A stretch of 64,000 nt of DNA, taken from Tritrichomonas musculus. Taxonomy: Eukaryota; Parabasalia; Tritrichomonadida; Tritrichomonadidae. The notes under the pieces were generated by a model, which worked only from the letters and a program-made list of their open reading frames with translations, was not told where the DNA came from and made no database searches. Of the stretch, positions 38,473 through 46,629 are shown piece after piece. Made by a program: the position numbers and the translations under genes. The stretch lies in the NCBI GenBank assembly GCA_039105265.1, contig JAPFFF010000004.1:2418001-2482000 (forward strand), in the 5' to 3' direction. How positions within the stretch are numbered: position 1 is the first letter of the stretch; each line of letters starts with the position of its first letter.

Positions 38473-38554
38473 GGTTGTTTGGCCGAGGGGCCTAAGGCGT
38501 CAGACTGAGTTTCTGATCTCGTTAGAGGCGTGGGTTCGAATCCCACAGCAACCA
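38473..38554 (+). tRNA. tRNA-Leu (anticodon GAG)
   Basis: A full type II cloverleaf. Acceptor stem GGTTGTT pairs with AGCAACC (one G-U), discriminator A54. The D arm contains TGGCCGAGGGGCCTAAGGC. Anticodon stem TCAGA/TCTGA has loop CTGAGTT, giving anticodon GAG at 38507-38509 after U33. The long variable arm is TCTC-GTTA-GAGG. The T arm is GTGGG-TTCGAAT-CCCAC. The long variable arm plus discriminator A73 mark it as leucine. It lacks an intron and an encoded CCA. Internal A and B boxes are present (TGGCCGAGGGG; GGTTCGAATCC). Position 37 is U, which is unusual for tRNA-Leu, normally a purine. Confidence 0.95.
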
Positions 38555-38555
38555 A

Positions 38556-38561
38556 TTTTTT
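38556..38561 (+). terminator. RNA polymerase III terminator
   Basis: Six T residues two bases after the discriminator of the tRNA, with a second T run at 38565-38570. This is the usual Pol III stop. Confidence 0.8.
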
Positions 38562-38687
38562 GGGTTTTTTAGCAATGATTTATTTAATGGGCCGGAAACA
38601 ACAGTAAAAAATATACATTTGTAAGAAGTAATTAAAATAAAATAAAATGTAGTAATAAATCTTTTGAATGGAAGCCTATGTTATTTC

Positions 38688-39889
38688 TTAAATAGAAGCA
38701 TATAAATCTTCTCCAAAGCCTTTGTAAAATTCTGGGGAAAGATTTTTTGCATTTTGATATTTTGGTGGTGTTTCTTTTTTATTACCAATATTCGATGATA
38801 GAATTGGCTTTAATTCAAAATTATATAAGTAATCTTTGTGTTGATATGATTCATATAGAATATCGAAGGATGATAATGATTTATCAATTATTTCGAATAG
38901 TTTCTTATTTGAACTTTCTGTTATATCTGGTCTTTTTATAACTTCCTGTTTGATTTTTTCTATATTGAAATCAAATCGTAAAAGCAAAGCTAAACTCAAT
39001 AAAATGATTGAATTGTCGAATTTATTAATTGATCTGATTAATAAATCAATTGATTTGTTGAGATCTTGGTTGATTGTTTTATCATCGATAAATAATCATT
39101 CTTTTGTCGAATAGCTTCTTCAAAGTAAACTATCGCATTGCCTGTTTTCCCTTCAATTCCATTATCACCATGCTTATATATAATACCAGGATTGTTTTTT
39201 GAATATTGGTTATTGAATGATGATGCTTCTTTATAATAATGAATAGCTTTTTGGATGTCCTTTTTAGCATATATTCCCTCGTGATGTAAAAAACCATGAT
39301 AAAAATGAGCTGCTCGGAGATTATTCATGGATGCTAGCATGATATAATAGAAACCTTTTTTTATATCTTTCTTTATTTTATAACCATGATAGTAAATGAG
39401 ACCGAGACTGAATTGTGCTTCTGAAAGATTTTGATTTGCAGCAAGTGAATAATAATGAATTGCTTTGTTGATATCTTGTTTGACATATTGTCCTTTCGAA
39501 TAAATGAGACCGAGATTGAATTGTGCATCTGGATCATTTTGATTTGCAGCCAGTGAATAATAATGAATTGCTTTGTTGGTATCTTGTTTGACATATTGTC
39601 CTTCATCATAAATAAGACCGAGACTGAATTGTGCTTCTGAAAGATTTTGATTTGCAGCAAGTGAAAAATAATGAATTGCTTTGTTGATATCTTGTTTGAC
39701 ATATCGTCCTTTCAAATAAATGATACCGAAATCGAATTGTTCATCTGGATCATTTTGATTTGCGGCCAGTGAATAATAATGAATTGCTTTGTTGATATCT
39801 TGTTTGATATATTGTCCTTTCAAATAAATGAGACCGAGATTGAATTGTGCATCTGGATCATTCAACTGAGAATTCAAAATTTTTTTCAA
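38688..39889 (-). pseudogene. Sel1-repeat gene relic, 5'-truncated and frameshifted
   Basis: Seven to eight Sel1 repeats (AQFNLGLIYLKGQYIKQDIN; ~36 residues, 108 bases each) lie from 39889 to ~39150. The family C-terminal domain follows. A shift near 39085 moves NDYLSMIK into DKTINQDLNKSIDLLIRSIN, and the end is LSPEFYKGFGEDLYASI. There is no ATG and no kinase domain; upstream it abuts a GH36 fragment. Full-length relatives in the window are at 21726 and 54163. The repeats are very similar to each other at the DNA level, suggesting recent expansion or conversion. Confidence 0.75.
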
Positions 39890-40463
39890 GCTTTAAGAAC
39901 GAATATGTGGGAATCAAAATCGCATGCTTTATGTTCTTCCTGACCTTCAACAGGAGCTTCTTCAGGTGAAATAAGTCCTGCAGCACTATCAGTAACGATA
40001 AGAACAATGTTCATTAATTCATTCCCGAAGTGTCCTTTATCACCATCAACATGATAACAAAGATTTGGATCCAATCCTTGCAAATGAGTACCACTATATG
40101 GTCCATTAACTTCATTGAGAATTTTATACCATCCAACAAGTGCAATCTTTTTATCTTGAGAAACAACCATCCAGCTTAAGAAGTTAGTATCAAATGGTGA
40201 TACAAGTCGATAGAATTCACCAAATTGGATTACTTCACGATATTTTTTCATGAATTTAATTTGTTCACGAACCATTTGGCGTTCTGTTTCATTCAATTTG
40301 TTCAGATCAAGTTCATAACCAAATGTTCCGAAATGTGCCACATTTGCACGAGTGTAAAGAGGGGGTGATTCTTGCTAATTGATGATTTGGAACTGCAGAA
40401 ACATGTGCACCAATTGAACTTATTGGATAACAGAATGATGTTCCTAATTCTGCTGAAAACCTG
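39886..40463 (-). pseudogene. GH36 alpha-galactosidase C-terminal relic
   Basis: Reads DRFSAELGTSFCYPISSIGA, HVSAVPNHQLARITP, then after a frame change at a C-run (about 40364) LYTRANVAHFGTFGYELDLN, QIKFMKKYREVIQFGEFYRL and FLSWMVVSQDKKIALVGWY. These are the 'GAHVSAVPNHQ' and 'FGYELDL' blocks of family 36 alpha-galactosidases, which lie after the two catalytic aspartates. The catalytic part is absent. Intact enzymes remove alpha-galactose from oligosaccharides or mucins. GH36 in protists is usually of bacterial descent. It is truncated at both ends, with at least one frameshift. Confidence 0.8.
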
Positions 40464-40616
40464 TCAGGTAATTTTCAAATAAAAATATAACGTTGATTTT
40501 AAATATTATATTTTGAATATTCAATCAAGATAAATAAAGATAGTTCAATAATATAATAAAAGCTTCATAATTTCATAATTTTCTTTAGAGGTAATGAAAA
40601 AGTATTTAAATATTTA

Positions 40617-40858
40617 AGGTACAAATCCAGTACGTTTAGTAACCGCAATTTTTTTTGACATTCTCAAAGAATAAGATGACATGCTAAATAAAAACCGATT
40701 ATTTTCATTCATTTCATATAACATGTCATAAAGTTTGTTTAAATTGTAAAATAAGTGTCAAAAACAAACCTAGTCAATTTAAACTTTTTCAGAGACATGC
40801 AACTATTCAAATAATAAACGTTCTCCTATTCAAAAAATAACGTACTGGATTTGTACCT
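40617..40858. mobile_element. 242 bp TA-flanked MITE
   Basis: Perfect 20-base inverted ends AGGTACAAATCCAGTACGTT, each bordered by TA (40615-40616 and 40859-40860), typical of Tc1/mariner-type elements. No coding capacity. The interior is related at both ends to the longer element at 52382-53920, so this is likely its internally deleted derivative. Confidence 0.8.
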
Positions 40859-41153
40859 TAATAATCTTTTTTAATAAAATTAAAATCCATAATATTAATC
40901 TTCTCTTAGAAAATTAGTTGTTTTCATAATAAAAGAAAGAGTGATTTGAATTATTTGGAATCTCTATTTTTATCACTTGGAATAACTATGTGCATAAATA
41001 AAAAATTATTTTATTCAAATATTTTAAACATTAAAATTAGCAATATAAATTGAATAAATCTTTTATATTTAAAGATATAAATATTTTTAAAAAGACCAAT
41101 TAAAATTCTATATAAAAAGTCATATGCCTTAAAAATATTTAATATTAAAAGCA

Positions 41154-43952
41154 ATGTCAACGCAACTATTTTTAGGCAAAGGTAAATACGGAGAAACATT
41201 TAAAATTGATTCTCCAAATAGAACTATAGTTGTAAAGAAGTACTACAGTAAATACTGTAATTTAACATTAACAAAAATGCCAGAAAATCTGGAAAATGGT
41301 ATAAATGATTTTAATATATCATGTCCAATTAATTTAAAAATGGAAAATGATGATGGCAAGCAAGTATTAATTTCAATTACGCCTTATTATCCTAAAGGAT
41401 CATTAAGATATCAACTTTCAAAAGGACCTCTAGAAAGAAATCATGGAGAGAATATAATTTGTTCAATTGCAAATAACATGGAACGCCATCATAAATATGA
41501 TCAAATTAATGGAGATCTTAAACCATCTAATATTTTAATTGATGAATCTGGATATCCTCATTTAACTGATTACTTTAATATCGAATTACTAGGCCAAGGT
41601 TTGGATCCTTTTGATAATAATAATGATGTAGTATATACAGCACCAGAAATCTGGAAAGGGCAGCCATATACAAAAGCTAGTGATGTTTATTCTTTTGGTA
41701 TGTTAATTTATGAAATAATGACAGGACGTCGACCTTTTGGTGAATTAAATCCTTTTCAAATTATTGCTAAAATAACCGAAAATCAACGACCATTTATTGA
41801 TTCAAATATACCAGAATTCTATCGAGATTTGATTACAAAATGTTGGTCAGATAATCCAGAAGAAAGGCCTACATTTATATCTATTTTAAATATGTATTTT
41901 CAAAAAAGAGATCAACTTTCGTGTTATACAAATATAGATAAATATAAACGTTATTATTTTATACCAAAAATTGCTGGTGGTAATCTAAAAAGGCCAGAAA
42001 AACCAGATTCATTTTCAGTTGAAGATTCAGCTTCATCTACAGTTGGAGAAGAAGATGACGAATTGTATGAAAATTCATTAATATCAGAATTGAGTATTCA
42101 ACCGATAAAAACCGACATATTTGAAAAGAAAAACAAAATAGGCGAAGGAAGTTTTGGAAATGTATTCAAAATAAAAGATAAAACTAAAAACGTGTTTTAT
42201 GTTGCTAAAATTAGTAAGTATTCATTACAAACTTTTTCAATACAAAATAAAGATGATCTTCGAACAATTTTTTTATTGAATGAAATTAGAATTAATGCAC
42301 GATTGAATCATCCATTAGTATTGAAAATGATTGGATATTCGCCATTCAATTTTTCTAAAAAACATAAACCAATGATTATAACGGAACTTGCTGAAAATGG
42401 TGGATTGGATTCAATTCTTGATTTAGAAAATCAAAATAGAAGTGCTTTAAAATGGAATAATACAAAAAAGTTAATTATAATATATGGAATTGCTCTCGCA
42501 ATGAAATATATACATTCAAAAGATATTATTCATTTTGATCTAAAAGCTGAAAATGTTCTTCTTGATAATAATTTTTATCCAAAATTGGCTGATTTCGGTC
42601 TTTCTAAAGATATGAATTGTAATGATGAAAATTTTAGATCAATAAAAAATATGCTGGTTAGAGGAACTCCAACTCATGCTGCACCAGAAATGTGGAATTC
42701 CTCTAATTTAACAAAGGCTGTTGATGTGTATTCATTCGCTATAACTGTATTTGAAATAATATCTAATGAAAAACCTTTTCAAACTTCATCCATTTATGAT
42801 ATTTTAAGAGATGTTTTATTTCTGGGAAAACGTCCAACTTCAAAGTATCCAATACCAAAAAGTTACATGAAATTGATCGACGATTGCTGGAATCAACAAC
42901 CTGAGAAAAGACCATCGTTTGAACAAATTGTTGATCTGCTGAAAAGTGATGTGGTTTTTGTAAAAGAATTGAATGTCGATGAAGACGAATTTTTAGAGTT
43001 TGTAGAAGATATGGAAGGATCAATTCAAAAAATAATTTCCCAAAATGAAACTGTTAATCAAGATTTAAACCTAAATATGCAGAAAAATGTTAAAAAAAGG
43101 AGTAATTTACCACAATTGAAAAAAGTTGTGGAATGTGAAAAAATTGTTGAGACTGAATCATCTTGTGCACAAAATTTTACAAGGCGTTCACATTTGCCTT
43201 GTTTGCCAAATCAATCTTATAAGCCAAATTCACCATATTTACAAAATTCATCATGTCCGCCAAATTTACCTTGTATCCCAAATTCACCATATCAACAAAA
43301 TTCACCATATCAACAAAATTCACCATATCAACCAAATTCGCCATATCAACAAAATTCACCATATCAACAAAATTCACCATATCCACCAAATTCGCAATAT
43401 CAACCAAATTCACAATATCAACAAAATCCACCAAATTCGCAATATCAACAATATCCACCAAATTCACAATATCAACAAAATCCACCAAATTCGCAATATC
43501 AACAAAATCTACCAAATTCGCAATATCAACAAAATCTACCAAATTCACAATATCAACAAAATCTACCAAATTTGCAATATCAACAATATCCACCAAATTC
43601 GCAATATCAACAATATCCACCAAATTCACAATATCAACAAAATCCACCAAATTCGCAATATCAACAAAATCCACCAAATTCGCAATATCAACAATATCCA
43701 CCAAATTCACAATATCAACAAAATCCACCAAATTCGCAATATCAACAAAATCTACCAAATTCGCAATATCAACAAAATCTACCAAATTCACAATATCAAC
43801 AAAATCTACCAAATTCACAATATCAACAATATCCACCAATTTCATCATCTCGATTTCAAAATTCACCATATCAACAAAATTTGCAATATCCACCAAATTC
43901 ACCATATCAACAAAATCGATCATATTTTCCAAATTCATCTTTCAAAAAGTGA
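41154..43952 (+). CDS. Tandem protein kinase with QYQQNPPNS repeat tail
   Basis: 932 residues with two TKL-like kinase domains. Domain 1 (~1-265): glycine loop LGKGKYGETF, lysine in VVKKYY, catalytic loop NGDLKPSN (H-R-D replaced by N-G-D), D-Y-F instead of D-F-G, then APEIWKG and SDVYSFGMLIYEIMTGRRPF. Domain 2 (~322-605): IGEGSFGNVF, VAKISK, HFDLKAENVL (~460) and DFGLSK, APEMW, with all key residues and probably active. After a short coiled region, residues ~700-900 are a proline/glutamine/asparagine repeat: first 6-residue SPYQQN units, then 9-residue QYQQNPPNS units. Such a tail is likely disordered and could bind partners or phase-separate. Start: first ATG, directly in the glycine-loop domain. 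Probably cytosolic Ser/Thr signalling; substrate unknown. Confidence 0.85.
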   Translation: MSTQLFLGKGKYGETFKIDSPNRTIVVKKYYSKYCNLTLTKMPENLENGINDFNISCPINLKMENDDGKQVLISITPYYPKGSLRYQLSKGPLERNHGENIICSIANNMERHHKYDQINGDLKPSNILIDESGYPHLTDYFNIELLGQGLDPFDNNNDVVYTAPEIWKGQPYTKASDVYSFGMLIYEIMTGRRPFGELNPFQIIAKITENQRPFIDSNIPEFYRDLITKCWSDNPEERPTFISILNMYFQKRDQLSCYTNIDKYKRYYFIPKIAGGNLKRPEKPDSFSVEDSASSTVGEEDDELYENSLISELSIQPIKTDIFEKKNKIGEGSFGNVFKIKDKTKNVFYVAKISKYSLQTFSIQNKDDLRTIFLLNEIRINARLNHPLVLKMIGYSPFNFSKKHKPMIITELAENGGLDSILDLENQNRSALKWNNTKKLIIIYGIALAMKYIHSKDIIHFDLKAENVLLDNNFYPKLADFGLSKDMNCNDENFRSIKNMLVRGTPTHAAPEMWNSSNLTKAVDVYSFAITVFEIISNEKPFQTSSIYDILRDVLFLGKRPTSKYPIPKSYMKLIDDCWNQQPEKRPSFEQIVDLLKSDVVFVKELNVDEDEFLEFVEDMEGSIQKIISQNETVNQDLNLNMQKNVKKRSNLPQLKKVVECEKIVETESSCAQNFTRRSHLPCLPNQSYKPNSPYLQNSSCPPNLPCIPNSPYQQNSPYQQNSPYQPNSPYQQNSPYQQNSPYPPNSQYQPNSQYQQNPPNSQYQQYPPNSQYQQNPPNSQYQQNLPNSQYQQNLPNSQYQQNLPNLQYQQYPPNSQYQQYPPNSQYQQNPPNSQYQQNPPNSQYQQYPPNSQYQQNPPNSQYQQNLPNSQYQQNLPNSQYQQNLPNSQYQQYPPISSSRFQNSPYQQNLQYPPNSPYQQNRSYFPNSSFKK
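43280..43850 (+). repeat. Coding minisatellite, 18 and 27 bp units
   Basis: 18-base units (TCACCATATCAACAAAAT) at about 43280-43390 change to 27-base units (CAATATCAACAAAATCC plus ACCAAATTCG) up to ~43845. Point variants exchange P/L, N/Y and S codons. Because unit lengths are multiples of three and lack stops, several frames on both strands stay open; only the kinase frame is a gene. Confidence 0.9.
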
Positions 43953-44292
43953 TGGATTATAAAATACACGATGTTGCTGGGTCACAGCCTTTAACAAGAA
44001 CGCATCCTTGACTTTTTTCTCATCATAGCAAATATAAAATAAGTAATTGCTTTATTTGAATAGTCTCAGTAAATATCATTCCCTATTTTTTTCTATTAGT
44101 TCTCTCAAAAATTTGAGGCATAATCTCTCTAGAAAAAAGATTTGAAAAAAATGATTGCATTAGAAAAAAATTCAATTTGGTAGAGACTTGTTAAAAATTG
44201 AACCATATTTTTATATATCTATTTTAGTTTATTAAAATCTATTATACAAATAAATGCAACAATATAGAGGAGAATTCAATAAAATTGAATCT
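43953..44292. other. Intergenic between convergent kinase genes
   Basis: A+T-rich. Just after the kinase stop, 43955-44012 is less A+T-rich and reads DYKIHDVAGSQPLTRTHP in another plus frame. This might be an older C-terminus displaced by a shift at the end of the repeat tract, or the remains of another gene. Confidence 0.35.
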
Positions 44293-45534
44293 TCATTTTT
44301 TTCCAATTTTATTAGGAATAATAGGCGGCTTCTTTTTAGGCTTGACTTTTTCTTTATCATTACAAGTTTTTTCATTACTCTTTTTAGAATCATCATTTGC
44401 ATTTTTCTTTTTATTTTTTGATTCTTTTGCTGAAGTGCTCTTTGACCCAATATTTTTGAATAAATTTAAAATTGTGTTTGATTTCTTCAATTGGCCGCCG
44501 CCACCACCGAGTTTTGATGGGCTACTTGCAGCCTTCTCCACTTTTTTGTTTGGAATTGGCATTTTTTCCTTTTCTTTTTGTGATTCTCTTTGTTTTTGCT
44601 TCAAACTTAACTCTCTTGTCAACACTTCTAAGTTTGAGTGCTTTAGATAGAACTGATTCCAGTTGAACTTATTTGGATGAGCTCCTTCTTGTTGCATTGA
44701 TTTCACGAATAGTTGTTTTATGTGATCATAGTCAGGATTCTGTCCATATTTCAGCCTTTTAATGTATTTGTACAAAGTTGTAATTTCTTTTGGAAATCTT
44801 CTACCAAGACAGTTAATATTGAGGAAATTTTTCATAAAAAGCATGTCATTGAAATCAACAGCTTCGTCCCATGGAAGGTATCCGCATGCAAGATCAATAA
44901 AAGAGTAAAACCAAGATATCAAATCATCTCTTCTTCCATATGAGTATCCTTCACATGCTGCAATGGAAGCATATCTCCTTGTACCTGTGAAAAGGTTATC
45001 TATCCTAAAACGATGTGGCTTGTTTGTTGATGGATTAATATGTTTCTGGCTGATGCCAAAGTCAGTTAGCACAAGTGGTGTACTAGGATTGTTTTGAATG
45101 AGGAAGTTGCCTGGCTTTATATCGCGATGAACGAATCCATGTGAATGGAAAGTTTCGATAATTTCTAGCATCTTGAAACTGATATTGTAAATTGTGACAG
45201 GGTCAAGTTGTTTACGATGAAGCATATGGATGACATCTATTGAGGTTCCATAGAGGTCCATTACATAGAAGTTGATACTAAGTTTCTTATTTGTTCCATT
45301 ATCATGAAGTTTTGGAAAACAGTTTTCTTTAAGATTTTTCAAGATTTCAACTTCAGTGGATATTGTATTTATTTCAGAGCCAAGATTTTCTACTTTCATT
45401 GCGAAGAAATGGTTTTGAGTATCAGATATTTTCTTCACTTTATAAATGCCAGCATATCCACCGACTCCAAGAAGACTTACTACTTCATAACCATTTATTA
45501 TTGTTCCTGTAGGAATAATTTGTTGTTTTGACAT
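44293..45534 (-). CDS. CK1-family protein kinase
   Basis: 413 residues. The kinase domain (~14-290) is of casein kinase 1/TTBK type: GVGGYAGIYKVK glycine loop, FAMKVE lysine, HGFVHRDIKPGNFLI, LTDFGISQ. FTGTRRYASIAACEGYSYGRRDDL replaces A-P-E with the CK1 type S-I-N-like box, and DLISWFYSFIDLACGYLPW follows. The C-terminal ~110 residues are lysine-rich and low-complexity with a glycine run, a likely localisation tail. All catalytic residues are present, so an active Ser/Thr kinase is expected. CK1 kinases are much expanded in trichomonads. Start: first ATG; no coding upstream. Confidence 0.92.
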   Translation of the reverse strand: MSKQQIIPTGTIINGYEVVSLLGVGGYAGIYKVKKISDTQNHFFAMKVENLGSEINTISTEVEILKNLKENCFPKLHDNGTNKKLSINFYVMDLYGTSIDVIHMLHRKQLDPVTIYNISFKMLEIIETFHSHGFVHRDIKPGNFLIQNNPSTPLVLTDFGISQKHINPSTNKPHRFRIDNLFTGTRRYASIAACEGYSYGRRDDLISWFYSFIDLACGYLPWDEAVDFNDMLFMKNFLNINCLGRRFPKEITTLYKYIKRLKYGQNPDYDHIKQLFVKSMQQEGAHPNKFNWNQFYLKHSNLEVLTRELSLKQKQRESQKEKEKMPIPNKKVEKAASSPSKLGGGGGQLKKSNTILNLFKNIGSKSTSAKESKNKKKNANDDSKKSNEKTCNDKEKVKPKKKPPIIPNKIGKK

Positions 45535-46629
45535 AAAATTAATGACTAAATGAATTGAGCATGAGTTTTTATTTGAAAGCTATTTGGATTATTACGATCA
45601 CATTTTTATTTGAATTTTGAATGCAAGTATTTTTTTATCTCACTTTTTAAAATATTAGATTGAATCATTATTCAAACTCTTTGAAATATTTCTGTTATAA
45701 ACAAATTTTTATTATTTTTAATTATTAAATATAATTAATTGATTAATAATTAATAATTATCGATGAAATTTGATTATTTCAATTATTGAAAAAGCAAATA
45801 ATACAATTTTCTTAACAAATTCAAATAATAATCAATTAATTCAAAATAACGCAACATGTTTCAACTGTTTTATCTTCATAAATAATTCATAAAGTATTAA
45901 AAAAAACATTTTTAAAAATAGAAATAATATATTGGTTCGAACTTGATTGAAAAAAATTCAATTAAAAACTCTAAAAAAATTTAACAAAATATCCCAAAGA
46001 TTAGAAATATTATTTCTGAAGAATGCTTTAATTTTCTCAAAGTCATAAATCACTATAGATCATTATTTTTTGATTAAAAATTCTTGGGAATGATTATTAT
46101 TCAAAATATTGATAACAAAGCATTTTGTGTTTGTGAAACAACAACTTCAAACAAGTACAGCATATTACTAAAAAACCATAAATTAAGACAAAAGAATCAA
46201 TAATGTTGATCTGTTCTCCAGTTATTGTTTAACTCATCTCAGATGTTACATTTTAAATTTCAAATTAATTTAATTTAAAATAAATAATAAAGATTGTTAA
46301 CTTGATATTTGTCTTAACAGATGTAAATATTGCCAAACAAATTATCACATAAGGCTAGCTTCATTTCCTACCTAATAATAACAATCATTGTTTTGAAAAG
46401 TTATTAAATATGTAGTCCAATAATGGTTAAATCATTGATATTAGTTCTTTTTTAATGATATTGCTCAGCAATATCTAAAATAGATGCTTTTAGATCAACA
46501 TGTCTAAAACGATCATTATTATTATCTGTAACGATCATCAAATATACAAGCAAAAACATTTGATAACAATGTAAATATTGAGATATTGAAAATGAATTAA
46601 AAAAAAATATTTACTAAATAAATGAGTTC
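45535..46629. other. Intergenic, one short coding-like fragment
   Basis: A+T-rich region holding the promoter of the CK1 gene. On the minus strand near 46456-46545 there is LMIVTDNNNDRFRHVDLKAS then ILDIAEQYH and a stop. It looks like the C-terminal end of a vanished protein of unknown type. Confidence 0.4.

Noticed and set aside
43126-44011. Long open frames in the other plus frames and on the minus strand over the kinase tail
   Set aside because: They arise from 18/27-base units without stop codons; only the kinase frame has a start, domains and a unique N-terminus.
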